DNA from: Candidatus Melainabacteria bacterium
GTDB lineage: Bacteria; Cyanobacteriota; Vampirovibrionia; Obscuribacterales; Obscuribacteraceae
Assembly: GCA_013288645.1 (NCBI GenBank)
Contig: JABDBL010000001.1
Span: 88,201-152,200, forward strand
Reading direction: 5' to 3'
DNA: 64,000 bases
Shown: positions 52,038-61,595 of the stretch, in pieces
Layout: every line of letters starts with the position of its first letter
Numbering within the stretch: position 1 is the stretch's first letter
Notes under the pieces: model-generated
Databases searched by the model: none
Seen by the model: only the letters and a program-made list of their open reading frames with translations
What the model was told of the DNA's origin: nothing
Made by a program: the position numbers and the translations under genes

Positions 52038-55000
52038 TAGGGATCAACAGGATGAGTTTGGATCCATTCTGTAAGAGACCAGCCAGGATCTTTGGCTTTA
52101 CCCCATTGATTGTCCCACAATACTTTGGCTCGGCCTGGGTGCACTGTCGACTCTCCTACATTATTAACCGTTGTCCAGTGATATTGTTGTGTCCCGGGAT
52201 ACAAAAGTAGTGGCAATCTGCCTTTAGCCTTTGCATCACGAGCTATGGAATCATCTATCCATGCATGAATCTTATTTGGACTATTGTCTTGCCCAGTCAT
52301 TGCGACAGTAAGCATAGGTGTCCCAGTCATTGCGCCAGTAAAGTTTTCAATGTTAATATGATTGATACCTCGTAAATCAGTGCGACCATTCTCTTGGTAC
52401 GCATATGCCATACAAAGATTTTGTATTACCATACTTGCCATATTGCGTGCGCCGTCTTGCGGATACTTGTAATTTCCTACTATATAGTGTCCGCCTTCAT
52501 TATCAATGCTCCAATGGGTTTCCTCGTCACTCGGGTTAAAGTGTGCTGGCTCAAATGATTGATCTCCTACTTTGGCACTACCAGTTTGTATCACTTGTTG
52601 TAAGGCTGTCATATAAACGCGCGCGTCTCTTTGGGCTATATACTTATCGGCACAGGTTTCTCCACAAAAGCCCAGATACGAGTGTCCTTGATCAATTCCC
52701 TCAATATCGGATAGATTTCGCAAACCTTCCAAAACAGTTTTGTCTTTCAAATCCTTATCGGTAAAGATACCAATTCCTGGATTATTCAATATAGCTGCTG
52801 CGGTTTTATACGCATCAGCCAAATTTTCTGCAGAGGGGACTGTTAAACCATCGTCTTCGTAGCATCGTCTTTCTAACTTGTTGAGTATTTCTTCTACACG
52901 CGTGCTATAAAGTTTTTGAGCTTGAAGAGTTTCCTTTAACTCAGCCCTAGCTGCAGCAACCTCAGGTGATGTTGATTCCATGTCACCAGTACCCTCAAGG
53001 GTACGACCTTCTGCTCGGGCCGCTTTGGCTAAGCGCAATTGATCTAATGGTTTGGTAGGTCCTACAGAGGGCATTTGTTTAGTTGGAGCTAACGGCATTT
53101 CATTTGGTTTGGGCGCTGGGTTGACGACAATATCTGGACGACCATCAAAAAACTTATATTCCAAGCCGCCCTGAGGTGTAGGCTTCATATCGACTGAGAA
53201 ACGATTTTCTGGCTTGGGTCCGAAACCTTCCATATGCCGATACCCGGTTTCTGGATTGACTGGACCAACAACGCGTCCTGCTTTCCCCCCGGGACCCATA
53301 ACCACCCATGTATCATTAGGATATTTGAGATACCGATTGCCGTCTTCGTCGGTCGACATGAGTGTAGCAGCACCACCTAATTTGGGATTGCCCTTACCAG
53401 CTAGGCTTTTTGGTTCTCCGGCTAGAAGAATTGTATAGTCAGGTGGCAAGGCGGTTTTCGGGTTTACTTGTGTGGTAGCAGATTTTGGGGATAGGTCGTT
53501 GGGTCTTTCGGCTGGGGAAGGAACTTGTCTAACTGGGACGGTTGTAGCACTAGCAACTCGATTTTGCTGAGATCTGTCTGAACCATCTAGAAAACTGCTA
53601 AGCTTCTTCTCATTCATTTGGTCAGCAATCACCTGCATACTTCCAGAAAACTTGGCTTTCATTTCTTCGGCTGGCCAAATGGTATTTTGGTTTCGGTGAG
53701 CATTAACGAGATATGCCCATGCTTCTTGATTGCCGAGCGGGTTTTGGTTTGCATCCAGATGTTTGAATCTTTCACGATCCATTGGACTGAGTCTGCTCAA
53801 TTCTGCTGAAAATGTGTTTTTGAACCTGTCTTCATTAGAAAGCAGTCCTGTTTCATTGTTATAATCTATAACATGACTAAGTTCATGTGGTACGGTATTA
53901 CCTATCCACGGTTCACATGATACAAGCTGCGATCCTCGGTATTGTGTTTCGGCTAAATAAAGTGTTTTCTGTTCGTGATGGTATGAACCTTTTACAAATC
54001 CTTGTTGTTCCGAAACTAGATCTTTGGATGCAATTTTGATTTCTCTGTCTTTGAAATATTGGATGACCTCATTATCGAATGTATTGAGTATCGCTTCAAC
54101 TTTTGCTTCGAAGCCAGGGCTTACCCGTTCTGCGGAGAGCATGCCAGAATAAGTGCGTTCAGTAGATTTGGTGCCGTTGTTTGATTCTGGTAAAGATTTT
54201 GGCCGTTGAGCTTCAGGTGGTGCGCTTGGTGGAGAGCTTAATGCCAAATCTTGCGTGCGTGCAGGAGGTCGTTGTAGAGCTTGAGCAGGTTGATTAGACA
54301 CTACTCTAGAGTCAGTGCCGGGTCTATTTGCTGGCGATAAATTTGCTTGATTTGGTCTGCTAGAAACTGTTGTCGATGGTGATGAAGGTTGATTGAGAGC
54401 AGTTGATTCATCCTCAAGCTTTACTTGTCGTAAATTCAAAGTTGTATAATAAATGCCATTTTTAATTGGTTCGCCGGAAATTTGAGACGCCAAATCTTGT
54501 CCCACACGACGTTGTGATATGCCGATTCGATTTACCCTAGGATCTAACATTGCTGACTTATGAGGTGCACTACTCATCCACATATCATGCAGTGCATCAA
54601 CTGTACGCCCATCCTGCCCTGGACCAGAACCTATAACTGGACCCCAGGCAGAGTTCTGGCGCAAGGTGCCATTAAGAACATAATGTCCTATTCCCCTTGC
54701 GCATTGTTGATCTGTATTTTCAGCAGCCCAGTATGTAGTTTCTTCATCAAATCCTACTTCCTGCTGTATACCATAGGCTTTTCTGGTCTCATTAAGCTTT
54801 TTCGTAAAAGCTTTAGCCAAATTAGTTTCAGTCGAAGCCCTGGCGATTTTTTCAGGCGTAGCGCGCTCTAGCCAGTGCGTGTCATTGCGTGGTTCTCGTT
54901 TACCAGTAGGACTGGTTGAATCATTTGGTTTTATTGTTCTTTCGGCGGGCGGTGTTGATTCACCTGGGGATTTTGTGGGTGGAGTTGGTCGTTGTGGCTG

Positions 55001-58000
55001 ACGGTCACTTGCACCATTTGGACCTTTATTTAGGCCACGGGGGCGAACTTGGGGAACAGGAGGAGCTGGTGGTGCTGGTTCAATAGGAGGTCTGGTGCTA
55101 TTCCTATTTTGAGGAGGTCTTGGGGGTCTTGCTTGCGGAGGTTGGTCGGTTTGTCCGTTTCGATTGATAGGTGTATTTCTAATTATTGAGTGGCTCTTGT
55201 CCCAAGCTTGAATCAGACCACTGACCGATTTATCTTGTCGATCTATTGTTTGTTGAGCGACTGGAGCACCCCAACCGTTATAGTTTCTCACATCAACTTT
55301 GCCATCGTTCTCATGAAAAGCTAATTGTTTGAATTCAATTTTTCCATCGGCGTGCGAGGCATGAAAAACTCTGGTTGGATGATTAGGTTGTCCTACATAA
55401 TCTTCAAATGTATATGTTCCGGTGGATTGGTCAAGATGATGGACACCTTGGGGAGCCGACCACGAACGATTAAGATTATCTTTACATGCCCAATCTTTTT
55501 GATTTGCTTGTAATTCGTGAGTAAATGTGAGTCCTGGATAAACTATTGGATTTTGTACTTTTATTTGCGTTGGTTCAAGAGAGTCACCATTGTATTTATA
55601 CTCGCGTATTTTGTCGCTAGTAATTTTTGTGAAACGTCCTAATTGATCAAACTCATATTTTGGACCAATGGGTAATTCATGTCCATCGCCACGCACAACA
55701 AGATCACCCCTAAGATTGCCTCTTTGAACATCTTTATATATGACATTGCCGTTGGCATGAAGTTCAATATCATCGTATGCGCCAACTTTTTTGCCATGAC
55801 TGTCTGTGCCGAAGAAACGTCCTTCTTCGCCTCTTTTCCAAGTAATTTTGTTTCCGTTCTTTGTTTCATCAAAACTTACGAGCAGCTTGTGTCCATTGTG
55901 CTTAGTATCAAGATATTTGGTATTATCTATTTTTGTTCCGTTTGTGTGGTTTAACTCTGTGACATCCTTATCTTTATCGGTTTTCACAGGAGCGCCAAAA
56001 ATATTTCCGCCTTCCGATGTAGTTGGCGCAGCTGGTAGTTTGGCAACTTTATCTTTGGCATCAGCGCGAGCCGGAGCAGAGGCATCAGCAGATCGGGTTC
56101 TTGTAAGAGGGGGTGCAGGAGGCGCTGTTGGCGGTCTTTCAGTGATCCCTGTTGGTTGATTTGGGGGACGGTCTGGTGTGGCTGGTTGATTCTGTCTTCC
56201 CAACACAGCTCTGGCGCCGGCAAGGGGTGTGGGAGGACGTGGAGGTATACCGGGTTGCGTTCCAACAGTATCTCTACCAGCTATAGTTGTGTCGGGCGTG
56301 GATGAGGATGAATCATAGTGAGTGAGAGTTTCAACTAGAGTTCTACCAGAGAGGCGCTTTTGAATTATATCGCCAACTCTTTTGATTTGTTTCATATCAT
56401 CGCTAGCCCTGGTTACGGGGTTGTATCCTTTAAGACCGCGTTTGTAATCAGCTATGAGCCCTCTTCCAAATGGTCCTTGAGCATGTTGAAGATCAACGTG
56501 CTCAACTTTGGTTTTTCCATTACGTAGTGTGGTAGTTCTAATACCTTCACTTTGTAGTGATCTATCGTTAAGGGCCATAACGGTTACACCAGAGTTCTTA
56601 CCGCCTGGCATGTATGGAAGCAAGCCATTTGACTTAAACATGTTATCTAGAGCCCTGGCTGTACGATTTGACATAGGAAATTTACCGCCAGCCGAGAATT
56701 CGTTCATACCGTCAAGGTCGCCTGTGGTAAGACAGACAAGAGCTTTTACATAGGTAGCTTGATCGTAGCCGCGTAAGTGATTGCCAAAAGCAAGGTTTTG
56801 TTGGAATTTTCGGTCTCTCTGTAATAACTCATTTGTTGACATTTGTGGACGAGAGTCCGCAGAATCGGCTGGACGGCTAGGAGGAGATTGCGGTTTTTCT
56901 GCATTACCTCTTGCTGCTACGGCTGGTTTAGCTCCATTGTTAGGTTGGCCGGCAGCGTCTCTTGCTACTGCTGCCTGTGCTCCATTGTTAGGTTGGCCGA
57001 CTGTAGTTGGGGGAGCAATATCTTTACTAGCTATAGCGCTAGCGGGTTTGGTCGCGTATGAGCCAAAGTCAGCCTCAGTCTCAGCCACGGTTCTGCCCGA
57101 AATGCGCTTTTGAATTTCGTTGCCAACTCTCAGAATGTCTGCTTTACTTTCGGAAGCGTTTTTAACTGGGTTATATAATCCTTTTGCACGTTTTATGTCA
57201 GCTGTAGTACCTTCCTTCTTCTGGTGTTCAACGGTAACGTATTCGAGTTTGGTGGTTCCGCCAGGTAGATTGGTAGTTCTAATGCCTTCACTACTTGTAA
57301 TAAGTTTGCCCTCGTTTGATTTATTGTAAAGGGTCATAACAGTTACGCCGGGATTTTTCTCGCTTGGAGGGTACGGAAGCAAGCCATTTGCCTGGAACAT
57401 ATCATCTAGAGCCATAGCTGTATTATCTGGTAGTGGATGTGCCCCACCAGCCGCGAATTGTTTCATGCCCTCCAGATTGCCGGTATGAAGATAGATAAGA
57501 GCTTTTACATAGGCTTCGGCATCGGCACCTTTCAAGTCATTTCCGTTCGAGTCTTTTCCGTATTGGAGGTTGTCTTTGTATTTGTTTTTGTATTTGTCAT
57601 CGTTGGTCAAAATATTATTTATTTCAGCATCAGACAACCTCGGACGGCTGGGAGCAGAATCGACTGGGCGACTAGTTGGAGAAGTAGGTCTGCTTGCAGT
57701 ATCTTTTGCTGCTACTGTGGATTGATCGATAGCCCCATTATTTCCAGGTGTACTTGTTGGCGCTGCTGTGTCCCGATTAGCCGTTGTTGGCGTAGTCGGT
57801 TGCTCAGTTCTAGGCGTTGGAACTGGTTGTGCAGGACGAGTAATTGGCGGAACTACGGAAGGCGGCGGTGTACTGTCTCTACTTGCTGTTACAGTTGGTG
57901 AAACCGGTGAACTTGGGCGGTCTGGAGTTGGTTTAGCGTCCACGGCGGCAGATTTGACGCCTGACTCAACCGTATCACTGCCGCAAGGAGTGGCTGTATT

Positions 58001-59875
58001 TGCAACGGCTACATCATTTTGTTTTCCAGTGTCAGCAGGAGTTGCGGCGTTTGGTTTGGCGGCTATTGTTTCAGGATTTTTGACACCTTCTACTTTAGCC
58101 AGATTGGAGTTTATTGATGCGGTAGTTGCAGGCTTTGTCCCGTCCAACGCACTTTTCGACACCAGTGTTATGCCAACAATGTTTCCTCCGGGATTGTATA
58201 CAAGCAATTCTTGCTGGGTGGCGCTTTTTTCTCCTGGAATTATCTTAGCGCTTGGTTCTGGTTTTTCTCCTGTGGTCGCCTCTTTTATCCCTTTATTAAG
58301 GTCTTCCAGTGCTGCTGTGCCATCGGGAGCGTCCTCAATGTAGCGTTCCAATTGAGCTTGAAATGCGGGGCTCTTAAATTTGTCATCGCCGGCTAGATTG
58401 AGAGAAAATTCGGTAACTAACTTGTTCAAGCGTGCTTGCTGCAGGTCACTGTCATGATTTACGTCTGTTGGTTGGATAAGATCCAAATTCATGATACGCG
58501 ACTCTTTGGGGCCTGCCGGCGTCTCAGCCGGTCGGGTTGGTTTGGTTACTCCTGCTTCTAGTGATAAAATTGCCGTGGAGGTGGTAACTGCTTCTACTGC
58601 TACAGCTTCTGGTAAGGTGGACGTTGTAGCGGAAGACTTTGATTTGGCTGCTGCTGCGCGTAGATCTGCTACCTTAATGTCTCTATCAGCCATCTTTGAT
58701 AATATCGAATTTATGCGTTGATCAACATCTTCTGGCTTAGCGGATATGGGTTGTGTTTCGTCTGTAATTTTCTGATCAAGACCAAACTCTTTCATTATTT
58801 CGATATCTGCACGATCTGGGTTATCTTTTATTGTGACTGCATGAAGATGAGTTTCGTGGGTCGGATCACCTTTTCCGTAGAATGAAATTTTTAGAGCTTC
58901 ATTGGAACCTTTAGGAGCAATAAAAACCTCTGTATATTCTTTATCCCCTTCTGGTGTGGTCGTGAAGGTGTCAATATTTTTTTCCTTAAGCAAACTGCTC
59001 ATTACCACGCTGGCTCGCAGGGATGGTTCTATGTAAGTCTTGAAGTCTCCCTTATTTATTGCTTCTATATTTTTTCTAAGTATGCCTAAATCTTTTTCAT
59101 CAAGGTGATCCACACGATCTTTAGGATCAATTTTAGGATCAGCTTTAGGATCAGTTTTAGGATCAAGGTGATCATTTTTTCCAAGCAGCTTTGTCTGCAT
59201 TATGGCTGTTCCCCACAGGCCGCGCCCTCGATAGATTTGGCCGTATATGTTATCAGCTCTGGCCATACTAGGCTCTAAATCAAGAGGGAGTCTAGTTTTG
59301 GCTTCTGCTTCTCGTTTTTCCGCGATTTCTTTAGCCCGCAGTCCATCGCCGCGTTGTATCCCTCGGCTCTGTCTATCGTCTCTTCGTCCCTGCTGTCCGC
59401 CATCGCCATCTTGTACGTAACTAGCTCGCCTTATGACGCGAGATTCATTATGTCCATTGTTGCTTTCTCCGTTCCCAGATCTGTCATGTCTGTTACCGTT
59501 ATCTCTTGAATCGGATCGATTATGCGGGCTAACAGTATCTCTTAGTCCAGATCCATTGTTTGGTTTTTCGACTCCATTTTGTTCAGATGATGCTTCTCTG
59601 GACTGATCTGGTGCGAATGGACTTCTGTCACCAGCTTGTCCATTCCCGTTTGGTGAAAATGGACTTCCAGTGCCAGCACGTTCAGACCCTACTGGTCCGG
59701 TTGCGGGAGTTTGTGACCGTTCGGCACTTGTTCCGGTGCCATTGCCATTAGTTTTTGGAATCAAAGATTTTTGACTACGACGGAATTCGTCAACTTCATT
59801 CTCTGCATTAGATTGACCGCCCCCTTGTCCGGGGTTCTGTGGTTGATCTGTTTGTCGTACTGCATCCCCAGCCAT
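52034..59875 (-). CDS. Giant multidomain protein (2613 aa): CAP domain, HELSH metalloprotease-like domain, C-terminal Cys/His/Asp domain
   Basis: Domains by residue, approximate. 1-190: Gln/Asn/Ser/Gly-rich disordered. 238-255: DPK repeats. 743-937 and 1008-1190: a duplicated domain (NGLLPYPPSEKNPGVTVM against NGLLPYMPGGKNSGVTVM; RISGRTVAETE against RLSGRTLVETL). 1295-1560: beta-rich YD/RHS-like region (YEFDQLGRFTKI). 1680-1820: CAP/SCP-like domain (SSAPHKSAMLDPRVNRIGI). About 1900-2070: zinc-metalloprotease-like with HELSH at 1997-2001 and a downstream NQEAWAYL. 2330-2613: domain with GFCGETCADKY near 2403, QYHWTTV near 2565 and WDNQWG near 2590, a possible cysteine-peptidase triad. Long Pro/Ser/Thr linkers separate the domains. 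No signal peptide, so export would be by a non-Sec route or the protein is intracellular. Candidate secreted effector. Confidence 0.85.
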   Translation of the reverse strand: MAGDAVRQTDQPQNPGQGGGQSNAENEVDEFRRSQKSLIPKTNGNGTGTSAERSQTPATGPVGSERAGTGSPFSPNGNGQAGDRSPFAPDQSREASSEQNGVEKPNNGSGLRDTVSPHNRSDSRDNGNRHDRSGNGESNNGHNESRVIRRASYVQDGDGGQQGRRDDRQSRGIQRGDGLRAKEIAEKREAEAKTRLPLDLEPSMARADNIYGQIYRGRGLWGTAIMQTKLLGKNDHLDPKTDPKADPKIDPKDRVDHLDEKDLGILRKNIEAINKGDFKTYIEPSLRASVVMSSLLKEKNIDTFTTTPEGDKEYTEVFIAPKGSNEALKISFYGKGDPTHETHLHAVTIKDNPDRADIEIMKEFGLDQKITDETQPISAKPEDVDQRINSILSKMADRDIKVADLRAAAAKSKSSATTSTLPEAVAVEAVTTSTAILSLEAGVTKPTRPAETPAGPKESRIMNLDLIQPTDVNHDSDLQQARLNKLVTEFSLNLAGDDKFKSPAFQAQLERYIEDAPDGTAALEDLNKGIKEATTGEKPEPSAKIIPGEKSATQQELLVYNPGGNIVGITLVSKSALDGTKPATTASINSNLAKVEGVKNPETIAAKPNAATPADTGKQNDVAVANTATPCGSDTVESGVKSAAVDAKPTPDRPSSPVSPTVTASRDSTPPPSVVPPITRPAQPVPTPRTEQPTTPTTANRDTAAPTSTPGNNGAIDQSTVAAKDTASRPTSPTSRPVDSAPSRPRLSDAEINNILTNDDKYKNKYKDNLQYGKDSNGNDLKGADAEAYVKALIYLHTGNLEGMKQFAAGGAHPLPDNTAMALDDMFQANGLLPYPPSEKNPGVTVMTLYNKSNEGKLITSSEGIRTTNLPGGTTKLEYVTVEHQKKEGTTADIKRAKGLYNPVKNASESKADILRVGNEIQKRISGRTVAETEADFGSYATKPASAIASKDIAPPTTVGQPNNGAQAAVARDAAGQPNNGAKPAVAARGNAEKPQSPPSRPADSADSRPQMSTNELLQRDRKFQQNLAFGNHLRGYDQATYVKALVCLTTGDLDGMNEFSAGGKFPMSNRTARALDNMFKSNGLLPYMPGGKNSGVTVMALNDRSLQSEGIRTTTLRNGKTKVEHVDLQHAQGPFGRGLIADYKRGLKGYNPVTRASDDMKQIKRVGDIIQKRLSGRTLVETLTHYDSSSSTPDTTIAGRDTVGTQPGIPPRPPTPLAGARAVLGRQNQPATPDRPPNQPTGITERPPTAPPAPPLTRTRSADASAPARADAKDKVAKLPAAPTTSEGGNIFGAPVKTDKDKDVTELNHTNGTKIDNTKYLDTKHNGHKLLVSFDETKNGNKITWKRGEEGRFFGTDSHGKKVGAYDDIELHANGNVIYKDVQRGNLRGDLVVRGDGHELPIGPKYEFDQLGRFTKITSDKIREYKYNGDSLEPTQIKVQNPIVYPGLTFTHELQANQKDWACKDNLNRSWSAPQGVHHLDQSTGTYTFEDYVGQPNHPTRVFHASHADGKIEFKQLAFHENDGKVDVRNYNGWGAPVAQQTIDRQDKSVSGLIQAWDKSHSIIRNTPINRNGQTDQPPQARPPRPPQNRNSTRPPIEPAPPAPPVPQVRPRGLNKGPNGASDRQPQRPTPPTKSPGESTPPAERTIKPNDSTSPTGKREPRNDTHWLERATPEKIARASTETNLAKAFTKKLNETRKAYGIQQEVGFDEETTYWAAENTDQQCARGIGHYVLNGTLRQNSAWGPVIGSGPGQDGRTVDALHDMWMSSAPHKSAMLDPRVNRIGISQRRVGQDLASQISGEPIKNGIYYTTLNLRQVKLEDESTALNQPSSPSTTVSSRPNQANLSPANRPGTDSRVVSNQPAQALQRPPARTQDLALSSPPSAPPEAQRPKSLPESNNGTKSTERTYSGMLSAERVSPGFEAKVEAILNTFDNEVIQYFKDREIKIASKDLVSEQQGFVKGSYHHEQKTLYLAETQYRGSQLVSCEPWIGNTVPHELSHVIDYNNETGLLSNEDRFKNTFSAELSRLSPMDRERFKHLDANQNPLGNQEAWAYLVNAHRNQNTIWPAEEMKAKFSGSMQVIADQMNEKKLSSFLDGSDRSQQNRVASATTVPVRQVPSPAERPNDLSPKSATTQVNPKTALPPDYTILLAGEPKSLAGKGNPKLGGAATLMSTDEDGNRYLKYPNDTWVVMGPGGKAGRVVGPVNPETGYRHMEGFGPKPENRFSVDMKPTPQGGLEYKFFDGRPDIVVNPAPKPNEMPLAPTKQMPSVGPTKPLDQLRLAKAARAEGRTLEGTGDMESTSPEVAAARAELKETLQAQKLYSTRVEEILNKLERRCYEDDGLTVPSAENLADAYKTAAAILNNPGIGIFTDKDLKDKTVLEGLRNLSDIEGIDQGHSYLGFCGETCADKYIAQRDARVYMTALQQVIQTGSAKVGDQSFEPAHFNPSDEETHWSIDNEGGHYIVGNYKYPQDGARNMASMVIQNLCMAYAYQENGRTDLRGINHINIENFTGAMTGTPMLTVAMTGQDNSPNKIHAWIDDSIARDAKAKGRLPLLLYPGTQQYHWTTVNNVGESTVHPGRAKVLWDNQWGKAKDPGWSLTEWIQTHPVDPY

Positions 59876-60080
59876 ATATATCGACTCGCGTACTATTCCA
59901 ACAGCAAGTTAATGCGTTTGCATTTGTTATTAACTCTGTTTGGTTTCCTGGTAAATACTTGCTTGCAGATTGATTTATCTGTCACTTGCTAATCTTAATT
60001 ATCAATTGTGAGATTTCTATGAGAAGACCAGAAAATCAGGCTCGATAAGCGAAGAATTAATGCTTTGAAGACTTAAGCAA

Positions 60081-60317
60081 GTGACATTTCACAAACCGCT
60101 TAATCCTAAGACGCTTTATTTGATTTCTAGCTCTGATTTAGGAATAAAAGAAGCAAGATCCCGAGTAATTAAACGAGGCATTATGCATTTTCGTTGTGAT
60201 GAGGAGATGATGGATCAGTTGTTGCAGGTGGCACACTAGAAAAAGCTTCCTGTCGGCTCCATGGTGCGCTCTTGGGTAGCCGAAAAATTACGGGTAGAAT
60301 TTGCTTGTCTGTCATGA
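60081..60317 (+). pseudogene. Ribbon-helix-helix antitoxin-like gene with an in-frame amber codon
   Basis: One continuous frame from GTG 60081 encodes LNPKTLYLISSSDLGIKEAR, then RGIMHFRCDEEMMDQLLQVA, a TAG at 60237-60239, and KKLPVGSMVRSWVAEKLRVE to TGA 60317. The part around the stop reads like an RHH antitoxin (H-x-R-x-D-E-E-M ... P-V-G-x-x-V-R-S-W-V-A-E-x-L). Only the single TAG interrupts it. No toxin gene is adjacent. Confidence 0.55.
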
Positions 60318-60373
60318 CTAAAAGCAATTCCCGAAGCATGGCGGTAAAAATATATAAATCCTCCAGATTATGT

Positions 60374-60379
60374 TATAAT
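60374..60379 (+). promoter_or_regulatory. -10 element upstream of hicA
   Basis: TATAAT, 25 bp before the hicA ATG at 60405, which has AAAGGAG at good spacing. No clear -35 seen. Confidence 0.45.
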
Positions 60380-60404
60380 ACGGACAGGGTGCAAAGGAGC
60401 ATAG

Positions 60405-60625
60405 ATGCCTAAGGACTTTCGTAAATTCAAAAGAGAAATTGAAAATGCGGGCTATTTGGTTGAACTAAATAAAAGTGGACATTATGCAGTTAAAACTAAA
60501 GACGGATTTTTTTAGAAGGTTTTGCAGTATCTCATGGTAAACGAACTAAAGGAGGCGAAGTTTGGAATCCATATGTCAATCTGGTAATGAAGGCAATCAA
60601 AAAACATAAAGAACAAAATAAATAA
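60405..60625 (+). pseudogene. hicA: HicA-like toxin, frameshifted in a T7 run
   Basis: The first frame gives MPKDFRKFKREIENAGYLVE, GHYAVKTKDGFF and TAG at 60513-60515. The rest (EGFAVSHGKRTKGGEVWNPY, VNLVMKAIKKHKEQNK) lies in another frame to TAA 60625. One more T in the run 60507-60513 would restore a 73 aa HicA-like protein with the G-x-H-x-x-x-K core. It is therefore a single-base-deletion pseudogene, a slippage-dependent gene or a sequence error. Confidence 0.65.
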
Positions 60626-60673
60626 TTTGGGATAATCACATAATTAGTCTTTCGTTAAAGAGATAAGAGCATC

Positions 60674-61108
60674 ATGAATAAATTAGCAATAACTAAAACT
60701 GCTATTTGCCACTACGATAAGAAAGAAAATTCTTTTGTCGTGCAATCTTCTTTGTTTGAGCGCTGCATGGGAATTGCAGAAACAGAAAAAGAAGCATGGA
60801 AAATTTTCCATGAACTATTGAATGATTATTACATTGCATACTTAGAAGGCAAGTTAGTCGGTCATGAAAAACGGGGCAGACCAGCTAAAGGATACGTTGA
60901 ACTGCATGTACAAGTCAAACCAACCATTAAAAACGAAATTGCGAGCACAGCGAAAGAACTAGGTATTTCTCAGGGAGAAGTAATTGAATACCTGTATCAT
61001 CTGCAAGAAATTAAAAGCAATCTCGAAGAGCGCCAAGGAGAATTAGAAAGGAAATTCAAAAAACTAAATTCTATACATAAAAAAGCTAGCTCCGTCCGAT
61101 ATGCATAG
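60674..61108 (+). CDS. hicB: HicB-like antitoxin
   Basis: 144 aa. The N-terminal partial RNase-H-like fold (ICHYDKKENSFVVQSSLFER, IAETEKEAWKIFHELLNDYY) is followed by GRPAKGYVELHVQVKPTIKN, a ribbon-helix-helix (ELGISQGEVIEYLYHLQEIK) and a coiled-coil tail. This is the HicB layout and it sits 48 bp after the hicA frame. It is intact although its toxin is frameshifted. It should bind HicA and regulate the operon. Confidence 0.75.
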   Translation: MNKLAITKTAICHYDKKENSFVVQSSLFERCMGIAETEKEAWKIFHELLNDYYIAYLEGKLVGHEKRGRPAKGYVELHVQVKPTIKNEIASTAKELGISQGEVIEYLYHLQEIKSNLEERQGELERKFKKLNSIHKKASSVRYA

Positions 61109-61185
61109 AGTAGGCTGTTTACTATGCTGATTTACTTTATCGAGTCCTATGAAATGTACTATCAGTTTTATAATAGTTGGTATAT

Positions 61186-61299
61186 CGACTATTTTTAATA
61201 AATTATCTGTTGTAACATCTATTAAAATAACTCATTATTCATGTTAATATATAATTGGACGACTATTTTTAATAAATTATCTGTTGGAGCATATATTAA
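61186..61299 (+). repeat. Two 40-nt direct repeats upstream of hipBA-4
   Basis: Repeats at 61186-61225 and 61260-61299 differ in only about four positions and are 74 bp apart. The second ends at the GTG start of the antitoxin and includes its GGAG. They are likely operator sites for the HipB product or a duplicated promoter. Confidence 0.7.
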
Positions 61300-61593
61300 G
61301 TGAAGCAAATGATTTTTGGTTCTCTAACAAATACTCGCCAGTCAAAAGGGCTTACTCAAAGTCAACTTAGCCAACTATTAAAGCTACCTCAAAGCTACAT
61401 ATCTCAAATTGAACAAGGGAAACACGACATAAAATTAAGCACTCTTTTAAATTGGGCTCGTGTTTTAGATTTGGAATTTATGTTGATACCACGGCAAGAA
61501 GTTCCCACAATTTCTTATTTAATTCAGAAGAGCAAACCGGGCGAACAGGAAATTCCTCCTGCTTATGGTCCCCTTCCGGACGAGGTTGACTAG
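61300..61593 (+). CDS. hipB: HipB-like antitoxin, XRE-family
   Basis: 97 aa. Helix-turn-helix LTNTRQSKGLTQSQLSQLL, then KLPQSYISQIEQGKHDIKLS, followed by LLNWARVLDLEFMLIPRQEV and a C-terminal tail. The LxFMLxPR stretch is typical for HipB partners of HipA. Start GTG 61300 with GGAG about 11 bases before; ATG 61309 is an alternative. The stop is 2 bp before hipA. Confidence 0.87.
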   Translation: MKQMIFGSLTNTRQSKGLTQSQLSQLLKLPQSYISQIEQGKHDIKLSTLLNWARVLDLEFMLIPRQEVPTISYLIQKSKPGEQEIPPAYGPLPDEVD

Positions 61594-61595
61594 AC

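Noticed and set aside
55639..58721. Several plus-strand ORFs of 60-190 codons opposite the giant gene
   Set aside because: They are antisense shadows of a well-supported 2613-codon frame; their composition follows from its Pro/Ala/Thr codons.
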